Source: an uncultured Muribaculaceae bacterium
GTDB lineage: Bacteria > Bacteroidota > Bacteroidia > Bacteroidales > Muribaculaceae
Direction of reading: 5' to 3'
Assembly: GCA_910578365.1 (NCBI GenBank)
Contig: CAJTRC010000057.1
Location: forward strand, 1-15,937
Length of the DNA stretch: 15,937 nt
The translations under genes and the position numbers were made by a program. Of the stretch, positions 1-7,928 are shown in pieces. Below the pieces are notes generated by a model. The model saw only the letters and a program-made list of their open reading frames with translations. It did not search any database and had not been told where the DNA came from. How positions within the stretch are numbered: the first letter of the stretch is position 1; the number at the start of each line of letters is the position of its first letter.

Positions 1-181
1 ATGTAAAAGCATGGGGACCTATCGTACTTAATGGAGTCAACCAACATGACATCTGCCTTATTCCATGCTTGAATATCCTGAAATTTGAAGTTGAAATTAT
101 TCAAAAACATTTAACCGTACAAATGTACGACATGACAAAATCTGAAAACATCGAATTTCATCAATACATAGACCAACAGCT
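1..181. other. AT-rich leader upstream of the flippase gene, no confident gene
   Basis: No confident gene lies here. One plus-strand frame (3-191) stays open for about 62 codons into the flippase start and ends in TAA at 192-194. It has no visible start, and its translation resembles no family I know, so it could be chance or the tail of an upstream gene. Two small dyads of equal geometry occur close together: TTGAA-N4-TTCAA at 91-104 and CGTAC-N4-GTACG at 116-129. I did not find a clean TTTG-N20-TAnnTTTG promoter for the flippase, so transcription may come from further left. Confidence 0.4.
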
Positions 182-1663
182 ATGGCAGGAATAAAATCAC
201 TGGCAAAAGACACGGCCATATACGGCCTCAGCAGTATCATAGGCCGCTTTCTCAACTGGTGTCTGGTGCCGTTGTATACCATTACTTTCCCGGAGGCCGA
301 ATACGGTGTTGTCACCTACGTGTACTCAGCGGTGGCACTTGCCATGATAATACTCACCTACGGCATGGAGACCGGTTTTTTCCGTTTCGCCAACCATGAG
401 CGCTGGAAAGACCCCATGCAGGTATATTCCACCGCTCTTACCTCGCTGGCGGTGACCGGCAGTCTGTTCTTGGTTCTGGTACTTGCGGCTATAAAGCCTG
501 TGACACACATGATGCAGTGCGACGGGCATCCGAGCTACATAATCACGATGGCAGTGTGTGTGGCCCTCGACGCCTTCCTGGCGCTTCCGTTCAGCTATCT
601 GCGCTATAAAAAGCGCCCTGTACGCTTTGCAACCATACGCCTCGTGAACATCGGAGTGAACATCGGGCTGAACCTGTTTTTTATTCTGCTATGCCCATGG
701 CTGATGAAAACAGCACCCGCAACCGTAGAGTGGTTCTACAACCCCGGCTACGGTATCGGCTACATATTTCTGTCGAATCTGATAGCATCGGTTGTGAACT
801 TCGTAATGATGATACCCGAGCTGACCGGCTTCCGCTGGCGCTTCAGCCGCAGACTTCTGGCCGAGATGCTGCGCTATTCGGCACCTCTGCTGGTGCTGGG
901 TGTAGCCGGCGTAATGAACCAGACTATCGACAAGCTGCTATATCCCTACCTGGTAAGCGACCCCGCCGAGGCAATGAGAGGCCTGGGCATATACGGCGCC
1001 AACTACAAGGTGGCCATTGTAATGGTTATGTTCATACAGGCCTTCCGCTTCGCCTACGAGCCGTTTATATTCTCGCAGGCCAAGGAACGCGGCAAACAGA
1101 GCAAGCAGGCTTACCGCGACGCAATGAAATTCTTTGTTATTTTTGCTGTGGTGTTGTTTCTGGGAGTAATGTTCTACCTGCCCGTACTGAAATATTTCAT
1201 AGCACCCAAGTACTTCAGCGGTCTGGCTGTAGTACCTATAATAATGCTGGCTGAATTCTTTTTCGGCATATTTTTCAATCTGTCGGTATGGTACAAATTA
1301 TCCGACCAAACGGTGTGGGGCATGTACTTCTCACTCATAGGCGTGGCGGTAACAGTGGTGCTGAACGTGCTGCTGGTGCCGGCAATGGGGTATATGGGTT
1401 GCGCCTGGGCAGCACTGTGCAGCTATTTCATAATGATGGCAGCCAGCTATATAGTCGGCAATGCCAAATACCCTATAGGCTATCCTGCCGGACGCTTGCT
1501 GGGCTATATGGGCGCCGGAGCGGTATGCTATGTTCTGGGCCTCTACGTGGCCGTGACCCCATGGATGTGGCTTAATTATATAGTACGCGCAGCCATAATT
1601 GCCGCCTACCTTGTATTCTGCATCAAAAAAGAGCATATACCATTGCCGGGACTACGCAAATGA
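182..1663 (+). CDS. Polysaccharide / lipid-linked oligosaccharide flippase (Wzx-like, MATE/MOP superfamily)
   Basis: This 493-residue protein is hydrophobic along its length, with about 12 to 14 predicted membrane spans. It opens with a conserved Bacteroidales-style N-terminus (MAGIKSLAKDTAIYGLSSII), in which a short amphipathic lead precedes the first span. Early acidic and aromatic patches such as EYGVVTYVYS and GMETGFFRF are typical of the oligosaccharide flippase branch of the MOP superfamily. By family knowledge, such proteins turn undecaprenyl-linked glycan units from the inner to the outer leaflet of the inner membrane. The length is normal for the family. The start at 182 is the first ATG in frame and gives the conserved N-terminus. 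Its stop overlaps the start of the next gene (ATGA, 1660-1663), so the two are probably translationally coupled. Which glycan is moved (capsule, O-antigen or other) cannot be told from the sequence. Confidence 0.9.
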   Translation: MAGIKSLAKDTAIYGLSSIIGRFLNWCLVPLYTITFPEAEYGVVTYVYSAVALAMIILTYGMETGFFRFANHERWKDPMQVYSTALTSLAVTGSLFLVLVLAAIKPVTHMMQCDGHPSYIITMAVCVALDAFLALPFSYLRYKKRPVRFATIRLVNIGVNIGLNLFFILLCPWLMKTAPATVEWFYNPGYGIGYIFLSNLIASVVNFVMMIPELTGFRWRFSRRLLAEMLRYSAPLLVLGVAGVMNQTIDKLLYPYLVSDPAEAMRGLGIYGANYKVAIVMVMFIQAFRFAYEPFIFSQAKERGKQSKQAYRDAMKFFVIFAVVLFLGVMFYLPVLKYFIAPKYFSGLAVVPIIMLAEFFFGIFFNLSVWYKLSDQTVWGMYFSLIGVAVTVVLNVLLVPAMGYMGCAWAALCSYFIMMAASYIVGNAKYPIGYPAGRLLGYMGAGAVCYVLGLYVAVTPWMWLNYIVRAAIIAAYLVFCIKKEHIPLPGLRK

Positions 1664-2892
1664 AAATTGTAATTATAAACCACAGCGATGTGCGCGGCGG
1701 AGCCTCTGTAGTAAGCTATCGGCTGATGAAGGCACTTCGTGCCGAGGGCGCAGACGTAAAGATGCTGGTGGTTCACAAAGCCACATCCGACCCCGATGTG
1801 GTTCTTGCCGCACCGCAGTGGCGCGCACGCATGCCATTTCTGCAGGAGCATCTGAAAATATTCGTGGCCAACGGTTTCAATCGTTCCACATTGTTCAAGA
1901 TAAGCACAGGCAGCGACGGACTGCCTCTGGAGTGCCATCCGCTGGTAAAAGAGGCTGACGTGGTGATGCTCAACTGGGTCAATCAGGGCATGCTGTCGCT
2001 CAGGAGCATACGCCGCATGGCCGAAGCCGGCAAACACATCATCTGGACCATGCACGACATGTGGAACCTCACCGGTGTATGCCACCACGCCGGACGCTGC
2101 CGCCACTACATGCAGCAGTGCGGCAAATGCAGACTCATAAACAAAGGTCCGGAGGCCAACGACCTCAGCCACAGAGTTTGGCTTAAAAAGCACGAATTAT
2201 ACAGCCACAGCCGCATACACTTTGTGGCCGTAAGCAACTGGCTGGCAGCTCTTGCACGCAAAAGTACACTGCTGAACAGCTGCGACGTAAACGTGATTCC
2301 GAATGCCTTCCCTATAGAGGACTTCGCCGGCGAGGTCCGCTACAGCCGCACCGACCTTGGATTGCCTGAGGGCATGCCGCTGATAGTGATGGGGGCCGCT
2401 CGGCTCGATGACCCCATCAAGAATCTGCCCCGCGCCATATCAGCTCTCAACCTGCTGCACGACAAGGGCGTGAAAGCTCATGCCGTTTTCTTCGGAGGTA
2501 TACGTTGTCCGCAACTTCTCGACACCATAAAGCTGCCGCACACCTATCTTGGCACCATCAGCGAAGCCGAGCGACTGCGTTCGCTCATGCACCACGCCGC
2601 GGCTGTACTATCGTCTTCGGACTACGAAACACTGCCGGGCACGCTTATCGAAGGCCAGGCAGCCGGAGCCATACCGGTAAGTTTCGGCGACGGAGGCCAA
2701 AGCGACATAATCGACCATCTCAGCACCGGATATATAGCACGAAGCGGCGACTGCGCCGACCTCGCCGCAGGCCTGGAGTGGGCTGTGACACAACCTCACG
2801 ACCCGGCTCTGCTGCTCGACTCGGTGCGCCGCCGCTTCTCGGCCCGCAGTGTGGCCCGCAGCTATCTCGGACTTATCGGTCGGCTGCTTTGA
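1660..2892 (+). CDS. Glycosyltransferase family 4 (GT-B fold)
   Basis: This 410-residue protein is probably cytoplasmic or peripheral to the inner membrane and would transfer a sugar from a nucleotide-sugar donor to a growing glycan. The N-terminus has the GT-B glycine-rich loop (HSDVRGGASVV, residues 8-18). The acceptor half contains WTMHDMW (129-135). The donor half contains the EX7E pair, Glu323 and Glu331, in YETLPGTLIEGQ, the usual retaining GT4 signature. A compact cysteine/histidine cluster (Cys141, His142, His143, Cys147, Cys154, Cys157) follows the HDMW motif; I recall it from a Bacteroidota GT4 subgroup and it could bind a metal, which is inference. The gene overlaps the flippase by ATGA. 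Its last 20 bases are shared, on the opposite strand, with the end of the esterase gene. Donor and acceptor are unknown. Confidence 0.9.
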   Translation: MKIVIINHSDVRGGASVVSYRLMKALRAEGADVKMLVVHKATSDPDVVLAAPQWRARMPFLQEHLKIFVANGFNRSTLFKISTGSDGLPLECHPLVKEADVVMLNWVNQGMLSLRSIRRMAEAGKHIIWTMHDMWNLTGVCHHAGRCRHYMQQCGKCRLINKGPEANDLSHRVWLKKHELYSHSRIHFVAVSNWLAALARKSTLLNSCDVNVIPNAFPIEDFAGEVRYSRTDLGLPEGMPLIVMGAARLDDPIKNLPRAISALNLLHDKGVKAHAVFFGGIRCPQLLDTIKLPHTYLGTISEAERLRSLMHHAAAVLSSSDYETLPGTLIEGQAAGAIPVSFGDGGQSDIIDHLSTGYIARSGDCADLAAGLEWAVTQPHDPALLLDSVRRRFSARSVARSYLGLIGRLL

Positions 2893-3691
2893 ACTTGCTG
2901 TCGAAATACAGCAGATGATACAGCAGCGCGTTGGCCCAATAGGCGTGGCTGTGTCCGCCCGGACGGCTGATATAATCGTGCGGAATTTTGGCCACTCGCA
3001 GAGCTTCGTGCAAGCGGTCGTTGACCTTGGCGAAGAAATCGTCGACACCACAGTCGAATATTATGTTCACCTCGCCCGGCTTTAAGCGCTCTACATTATT
3101 GATTACCGATGCCTCGGCCCAGCGTTGAGGGTACTTATTGTAATCGCCCAGATAGTCCTTTATGTTCCATCGCTCGGGAAAGGGCAGTATGTCCACGCCA
3201 CCCGACATGCTTCCGGCATTGCCGAATATGTCGGGATGCCGTGAGGCCAGATACAGCGAGCCGTGACCACCCATGCTCAGACCGGTGACTGCGCGATGAC
3301 GGGCATCGGCAATGGTAGGATAATTTTTGTCGATATAATTCACCAGTTCGTCGGTGATGAAGGTTTCCATCTGCATCTTGTCATCGACAGGCGAATCGAA
3401 GTACCAGCTGTTGTGTCCGTCGGGCAGCACGAATATCATGCCGTACTGTTGGGCCAGCTCAGGCAGTCGCGGCTGTGTTACATCAATCCAGTGACGCGGA
3501 GCACCTCCGTGACCATGAAGCAGATACACCACGGGCAGGCGTTTACCGCTTTCAATGCTGTCGGGTACTATTACCAGTACCTCTTCGGGCGATTCAAGCA
3601 GAAAAGTGCGTATGGCAAGGGTATCGACGCGGGCTGCCCAGGCCGCTGTAAGGGCACAGAGCAGCAGAAGGGAAAATAATATACGTTTCAT
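2873..3691 (-). CDS. Secreted esterase, alpha/beta hydrolase (putative esterase / esterase D-like family)
   Basis: This 272-residue hydrolase starts with a clear signal peptide (MKRILFSLLLLCALTAAWA, cleavage near residue 19 or 20), so it should act in the periplasm or outside the cell. The fold markers are in order: LLHGHGG (58-63, oxyanion region), VLPDGHNSWY (88-97), the nucleophile elbow GLSMGG with Ser139, an acidic residue in DCGVDDFF (Asp217 or Asp218), and His247 in PGGHSHAYW. This matches the PF00756 group, which includes S-formylglutathione hydrolase-like, feruloyl and acetyl esterases; the natural ester is unknown. Its ATG overlaps the stop of the LD-carboxypeptidase gene by one base (TAATG), so it is the last member of the gldE operon. 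A role in removing acyl groups from a cell-wall or dietary glycan would fit but is inference. Confidence 0.88.
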   Translation of the reverse strand: MKRILFSLLLLCALTAAWAARVDTLAIRTFLLESPEEVLVIVPDSIESGKRLPVVYLLHGHGGAPRHWIDVTQPRLPELAQQYGMIFVLPDGHNSWYFDSPVDDKMQMETFITDELVNYIDKNYPTIADARHRAVTGLSMGGHGSLYLASRHPDIFGNAGSMSGGVDILPFPERWNIKDYLGDYNKYPQRWAEASVINNVERLKPGEVNIIFDCGVDDFFAKVNDRLHEALRVAKIPHDYISRPGGHSHAYWANALLYHLLYFDSKFKAADR

Positions 3692-4593
3692 TATCTGTGG
3701 AATATTATTGAATTGGTGCCCGAGGGGCTTACTTTGAGTGTTACATCGGCTGACTCTATAAGCGGAATATTGTGGCTTACGTGCCCTACAGGCACATTGA
3801 AGGCCACCGGATAGCTGTAGGCGGCAGTCATGTCGCGTATCATGTCGTACATGTGCTCGTAGCTGTCGTCGGGCTTGTAATCGGTAAACTGGCCTACGAC
3901 AAGTCCGCCAAGTTTGCCCAGCACTCCATTGAGTTTCAGCTGATAGAGTATTCGTTCGATTTTGTATATAGGCTCGGCGACATCTTCAATAAACAGTATC
4001 GTGCCCGGCTCGAACACATCGTACGGAGTATCGATGAGATCGGCCAGCACTGCCACGTTGCCGCCTATGAGCTTGCCTTCGGCTATTCCCTGGCGATCGT
4101 ATTCATGCGCCGGGAAGGTGTATGCCGGACGCTCGCCGCGCAAAATCCTGAACAGGTCGGCAGTATCGGGGTCGTCGGTGCCGAGCATTATCTGCCCTGC
4201 CATGGGTGAGTGAATACTGGCTACCCCTTTGCTTGCCATAAGGGCGTGCAGGGCAGATATGTCGCTGAAGCCTATCACCCACTTGGGGTCGGCGGCAAGG
4301 TCGAGGCGACTCAGACGGTCCATAATATGTACCACGCCGTAACCACCGCGGCTGCAAAGAATAGCCCGTACGTCGGGGTCGGCGAAGGCCGCTTCAAGGT
4401 CGCTGAAACGTTCGTCGGCGGTACCACTGTAAATTCCGCTTACGCCAAGCGCATGGGGCATCACCTGCGGTTGCCATCCTTGGTTGTATAGTACTGTCAC
4501 GGCTCCGGCCACTTTCTCAGGGTATATGTGTCCGGCCGGCGATACTATCGCAATTTTGTCGCCTTTCTTCAAAGGCCTTGGGTATTTTATCAT
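3691..4593 (-). CDS. ldcA: LD-carboxypeptidase, peptidase family S66 (LdcA-like)
   Basis: This 300-residue enzyme matches the S66 family along its length. The catalytic set can be placed by comparison with E. coli LdcA (Ser106, Glu200, His270): Ser110 in GFSDISALH, Glu203 in ILFIEDV, and His271 in NVPVGH. The conserved early motifs SPAGHIYP (18-25) and CSRGGYG (80-86) are also present. LdcA removes the terminal D-alanine from murein tetrapeptides by cutting an L,D bond, usually in the cytoplasm during peptidoglycan recycling; the lack of a signal peptide fits this. The related MccF proteins, which give microcin immunity, share the fold, so a detoxifying role cannot be excluded. It sits 5 bases downstream of the phosphopantetheinyl transferase gene and touches the esterase gene, within the gldE operon. 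Confidence 0.9.
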   Translation of the reverse strand: MIKYPRPLKKGDKIAIVSPAGHIYPEKVAGAVTVLYNQGWQPQVMPHALGVSGIYSGTADERFSDLEAAFADPDVRAILCSRGGYGVVHIMDRLSRLDLAADPKWVIGFSDISALHALMASKGVASIHSPMAGQIMLGTDDPDTADLFRILRGERPAYTFPAHEYDRQGIAEGKLIGGNVAVLADLIDTPYDVFEPGTILFIEDVAEPIYKIERILYQLKLNGVLGKLGGLVVGQFTDYKPDDSYEHMYDMIRDMTAAYSYPVAFNVPVGHVSHNIPLIESADVTLKVSPSGTNSIIFHR

Positions 4594-4598
4594 AATCT

Positions 4599-5180
4599 TT
4601 ATGTATTTGCATCATTATTACACAATGCCACTACGCAGCAATAGTCGACGCTGTAAAGGGTTGAAAGTCGGAAATATTTATCTTCCACACTCGCAACCCG
4701 GCAGAATGCGGATTCAAGTTCTATCTCCGGGCCGCTCAAACCCGGTATAGCGGCAGCCTTGTAAATCGCTTCCTTGGCAGCCCAGGCCCACAGAAGTAGG
4801 TCGGGAGTGGAATACTCCGCCTGCTCGCGCCCGCTCAGAAAACGGGAGGCTACGCGCTGCAACTGCGCAGGGCGCAACTGCTCTATATCCACACCTATGC
4901 CGGGTTGCAGACTCACTGCCATGGCGGCATAGTCAAGACTGTGGCTCACAGATATATGCAATGCACTGTCCTTGATATATGGCGCGCCGGAAGCCGAATG
5001 CCGATAATCGGATTCGCTGAAGCCGAAGTAGTCGAGCAAGCGTTGCACTGCCTTACTCTCGCGCCGGCGACGTGTGCCTCGCTCATGGCCCGGCGCTATA
5101 CGGCAGAGAGCTAAACGAACCCCGTCAATTCCTGTTACCGGCAGCTCAAACGGAGTGTAATGCTCATCATTTGACTTCAT
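4599..5180 (-). CDS. 4'-phosphopantetheinyl transferase superfamily protein (Sfp/AcpT-like)
   Basis: This 193-residue protein carries the three expected motifs: an N-terminal substrate motif ending in HISVSHSLDYAAMAV (75-89), the metal-binding GVDIE (Asp98 and Glu100 in residues 96-100), and WAAKEAIYK (133-141, with Glu137 and Lys141). The enzyme moves the phosphopantetheine arm of CoA onto a serine of an acyl- or peptidyl-carrier protein. At about 190 residues it is slightly short of Sfp (about 225) but usual for Bacteroidota members. No carrier protein lies in the window, so its partner, whether the fatty-acid ACP or a secondary pathway, is unknown. It overlaps the end of gldD by 14 bases. 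Placement beside gldD/gldE is a recurring arrangement in Bacteroidota as I recall it; the functional reason is not established. Confidence 0.88.
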   Translation of the reverse strand: MKSNDEHYTPFELPVTGIDGVRLALCRIAPGHERGTRRRRESKAVQRLLDYFGFSESDYRHSASGAPYIKDSALHISVSHSLDYAAMAVSLQPGIGVDIEQLRPAQLQRVASRFLSGREQAEYSTPDLLLWAWAAKEAIYKAAAIPGLSGPEIELESAFCRVASVEDKYFRLSTLYSVDYCCVVALCNNDANT

Positions 5181-5748
5181 AGCTCAACTGTTTAAGGGCA
5201 TGGAGAATATCGCGGTGCAAAGCATCAACCTGCGGGGCAATGGAGTCGGCGTTACTTTCCGGCCTCACGCCGGGCATGTATGCCGCACCGGTCACAAGCA
5301 TGCCATGGCCATCGGTGGCCAGAAACTGCACAGGTGTAGTCGTGGCATCGCTGCTGACAAGCACTACTGCTTCAAAACTGCTGTCGGCCGATGTTACATG
5401 CTCTGTTGCCGCACTAAGCCCGTACAGATTCATAGTCATGCGCTCGCGTCGTTTTTCGAGTTCTGCCTCCAGCCGTTGTCCGCTGTAGCTCAGAGCACTC
5501 ACATGCATGACGGCTCCATAGGCAGGATATACCACATCGAGCCATCCGGCGCGCGGCACTCGCTTGCCGGCCTGCGCATTGACCTCGAAATGCACCGGAA
5601 ATGAATCCACTGCTGTGTAGACACTGTCGTAGGTTTGCACACGCGGATAGGCATGGCGCCTGGGGGTAGCAGTGTCTTCGCCGCCGCCATGGTTGCATGC
5701 GGCAAGCACCGACATTAGAATTACAAGGAGAGAGGCCAGGTGTTTCAT
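5167..5748 (-). CDS. gldD: Gliding-motility-associated lipoprotein GldD
   Basis: This 193-residue lipoprotein has a signal peptide and a lipobox (LAAC, residues 15-18; lipidated Cys18), followed by a Gly-rich linker. The body matches GldD in pattern: WLDVVYPAYGAVMHVS (69-84), the central TTPVQFLATDGHGMLVTGAAY (136-157), and a C-terminal acidic/hydrophobic block around ADSIAPQVDALHRDILHAL. GldD is needed for gliding and for function of the associated secretion machinery in Flavobacterium; in non-gliding gut Bacteroidales its role is unclear and probably concerns the envelope. It overlaps gldE by ATGA (5745-5748), and its end overlaps the next gene by 14 bases. The neighbouring gldE greatly strengthens the call, since the two genes are usually adjacent. 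Confidence 0.85.
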   Translation of the reverse strand: MKHLASLLVILMSVLAACNHGGGEDTATPRRHAYPRVQTYDSVYTAVDSFPVHFEVNAQAGKRVPRAGWLDVVYPAYGAVMHVSALSYSGQRLEAELEKRRERMTMNLYGLSAATEHVTSADSSFEAVVLVSSDATTTPVQFLATDGHGMLVTGAAYMPGVRPESNADSIAPQVDALHRDILHALKQLSYEVK

Positions 5749-7073
5749 TGCTGCAGGTCGGGCATAATTTTTACACGTACCTCATTGATACGGTGGTCGG
5801 CAACTTCCAGAATCAGGAAGCGGCATCGGCCATACACCAGTGGCTCTTTGTCTTTGGGGAAGTCGCCTTTTATTGCCAGCAGCATTCCTGCCAGAGTTTC
5901 GGCGTCCTCGCATACCTCGGAATAATCGCTTTCGTCAAGGCCGGTCACGCGGAAGAAATCGGTCAGCAGTGTACGGCCTTCGAACATGTAGGTATTGTCG
6001 CGCAGACATTTATAGGTAAGTTCTTCCTCGTCGTATTCGTCGTTGATGTCGCCAACGATTTCCTCAAGCACGTCTTCCATGGTTACAATGCCACAACTGC
6101 CTCCGTATTCGTCGAGCACAATGGCCAGGTGCAGCTTCATTTTGCGAAAGTCCTCGAGCAGGTCGTCAATCATTCGCGACTCGGGCACATAATAAGGCTT
6201 GCGCAGCAGGGTACGCCAGTCAAAGCCTTCTACTTTACGGCCTATATACGGCAGGAGGTCGCGGGCGTAGAGTATGCCTTTTACATTGTCGAACGAGCCT
6301 TCATACACCGGCAGGCGGCTGTACCCGCTGTCGACAACCACTTTCAGCACCCGGTCAAAGTCGGTGTTATAGTCTATGTCGGTGACCTCGGTACGCGGAG
6401 TCATAATCTCGCTGGCGGTAGTGTCGCCGAACTTAAGTATACCCTGCAGCATATTGCGCTGCTCGCCGGCCTCTACATCGGTTATTTCCAGGGCCTGGGT
6501 AAGTTCATCGGTGGTAATCTGCTCGGGCTGCTTCACAACCACGCGATTGACCAGCGAAGTGCTGCTTACGAGCATTCGGGAGATAGGCGAGAAGAACCTG
6601 GTCATGGCCATCACGGGGCCACAGGCCATCTGGGCCCATTTCACAGGGTAGTTATTGGAACATAGTTTGGGCAGTATTTCGCCGAAAAGCAGAATCAGAA
6701 AGGTCAGAATAACGGTCTGCAGCACAAAGCTCAATACCGGACTCATATTGGCGAAAACAGGTCCGAGGGCAAAGTTGCACAGCACTACTATGGTTACATT
6801 CACCAGATTGTTGCTGATAAGTATCGTAGCCAGGAGTTTCTCGGGCTCGGACAGCAGTTTCCTGATGGTCTGCCCTTTGGGCGTTTCATCAAGGTCCTCT
6901 ATCTGGGCAGGGGTAAGAGAGAAGAAAGATATTTCGCTACCGGATACAAATCCGGAAAGCAACAAACATAATGCGGCCACCACAAGAGCCACTATTTTAG
7001 CCACGCCAAAGGTGACTGCGGTTTGAGCCAATATCATCAGAGGCTCACAAGCCGGCAACGGGTCGAGATCCAA
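5745..7073 (-). CDS. gldE: GldE, CNNM/CorC-type membrane protein with CBS pair
   Basis: This 442-residue protein has the standard HlyC/CorC order: a DUF21/CNNM membrane domain of about four spans (roughly residues 20-180, including SGSEISFFSLTPAQ and LFGEILPK), two CBS motifs (about 220-275 and 285-345, with IMTPRTEV, YSRLPVY and DEYGGSCGIVTMEDVLEEIVGDI), and a C-terminal transporter-associated domain (about 360-440). Relatives take part in Mg2+/Co2+ handling. GldE itself is linked to gliding and can partly replace GldB in Flavobacterium. The best start is a TTG at 7073: it yields MDLDPLP, resembling the acidic DPDP-type N-terminus of this family, and lies about 30 bases after the predicted transcription start. 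An ATG at residue 13 (7037) is the alternative. It is the first gene of a tight five-gene operon. Confidence 0.9.
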   Translation of the reverse strand: MDLDPLPACEPLMILAQTAVTFGVAKIVALVVAALCLLLSGFVSGSEISFFSLTPAQIEDLDETPKGQTIRKLLSEPEKLLATILISNNLVNVTIVVLCNFALGPVFANMSPVLSFVLQTVILTFLILLFGEILPKLCSNNYPVKWAQMACGPVMAMTRFFSPISRMLVSSTSLVNRVVVKQPEQITTDELTQALEITDVEAGEQRNMLQGILKFGDTTASEIMTPRTEVTDIDYNTDFDRVLKVVVDSGYSRLPVYEGSFDNVKGILYARDLLPYIGRKVEGFDWRTLLRKPYYVPESRMIDDLLEDFRKMKLHLAIVLDEYGGSCGIVTMEDVLEEIVGDINDEYDEEELTYKCLRDNTYMFEGRTLLTDFFRVTGLDESDYSEVCEDAETLAGMLLAIKGDFPKDKEPLVYGRCRFLILEVADHRINEVRVKIMPDLQQ

Positions 7074-7110
7074 TTTAATCAGTTTTGGTTAAACATTTTG
7101 TTTTGAATTG

Positions 7111-7142
7111 CAAAAGTACTAATTATTTCCCATATACCCAAA
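7111..7142 (-). promoter_or_regulatory. Bacteroidota-type promoter of the gldE operon
   Basis: Read on the minus strand, TTTG (7139-7142) is followed after exactly 20 bases by TACTTTTG (7111-7118), a full match to the phylum's TTTG-N19/21-TAnnTTTG promoter. Transcription would start near 7104, leaving about 30 bases of leader before the TTG start of gldE. It lies in the only gap (7074-7160) between cbiO and gldE and would drive gldE, gldD, the phosphopantetheinyl transferase, ldcA and the esterase independently of the metal-transporter genes. I see no clear terminator after cbiO, so some read-through is possible. Confidence 0.75.
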
Positions 7143-7160
7143 ATAATTTACCCTACGGCT

Positions 7161-7928
7161 TTACGAGCCGGATGATGCTGCAATTCCGGCTTCAATCAGG
7201 CCTAAAACGGAGGCCGGAATATCCATTCCGGCGGAGGCCATCAACTGCCGGTCGCATAGTAATGATGCTGTAGGACCGTCGGCTGCCACGCGCCCGTGGT
7301 CGAGCAGTATGGCCCGCGGACATAGTTCAAGTGCCATGTCAAGGTCGTGGGTGGCTACAAGCATAGTGTGCCGGAAACTGTGCAGTATGTTAAGCAGGCG
7401 GCGGCGGGCACTGCTGTCGAGATTTGCGGTGGGCTCGTCCATTACCAGTATGTCGGGCTCCATGCTCAGCACAGTGGCTATGGCGGCCATACGCTTCTGA
7501 CCACCGCTAAGTTCGAACGGAGGGCGGTCGGCAAGGTCGGTGGCGCCTACATCGGCCAAAGCGAGGCTCACACGCCTGCTGACTTCGTCGGGCGGAAGGC
7601 CCATATTCTGCGGCCCGAAGGCCACATCGTCGGCTACTGTAGGCATAAACAATTGGTCGTCGGGATTCTGAAACACCATACCTACAGCCTGGCGCACAAG
7701 CCGCATAGTGCTTTTACGCACAGGCACATCACCTATATTTACCTCGCCTTGCGATGGCAGCAACAGTCCGTTGGTGTGCAGCAACAAGGTACTTTTGCCT
7801 GCGCCGTTAAGGCCCAGCAGAGCCACTTTCTCGCCATGGGTCACACGGAACGTTACACCCGACAGAGCCTCGTAGCCGTTGGGGTATCGGTAATGCACAT
7901 CGCTGAATTGTATATAATGATGACTCAT
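7161..7928 (-). CDS. cbiO: ECF transporter ATPase, CbiO/NikO-type (nickel or cobalt import)
   Basis: This 255-residue ATP-binding protein has every ABC motif: Walker A GLNGAGKST (39-47), Q-loop Gln87 in VFQNPDDQLF, signature LSGGQ (140-144), Walker B ILVMDEP with catalytic Glu165, and H-loop His194. NPDDQLF after the Q-loop is characteristic of ECF ATPases. It would hydrolyse ATP at the inner membrane to drive metal uptake through CbiQ and CbiM. The start at 7928 is chosen because it overlaps the CbiQ stop (ATGA, 7925-7928) and gives a normal-length domain. The same reading frame stays open a further 210 codons upstream, but that part only shadows cbiQ. It appears to work as a homodimer, since no second ATPase gene is present. 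Confidence 0.93.
   Translation of the reverse strand: MSHHYIQFSDVHYRYPNGYEALSGVTFRVTHGEKVALLGLNGAGKSTLLLHTNGLLLPSQGEVNIGDVPVRKSTMRLVRQAVGMVFQNPDDQLFMPTVADDVAFGPQNMGLPPDEVSRRVSLALADVGATDLADRPPFELSGGQKRMAAIATVLSMEPDILVMDEPTANLDSSARRRLLNILHSFRHTMLVATHDLDMALELCPRAILLDHGRVAADGPTASLLCDRQLMASAGMDIPASVLGLIEAGIAASSGS

Noticed and set aside
691..1254. A 187-codon plus-strand frame inside the flippase gene
   Set aside because: It overlaps the flippase in another frame and has an Arg/Gly-rich composition typical of shifted frames in GC-rich DNA.
5697..6665. A 322-codon plus-strand open frame
   Set aside because: It is antisense to gldE, which has complete CNNM, CBS and CorC-type domains; the antisense translation resembles no known family.
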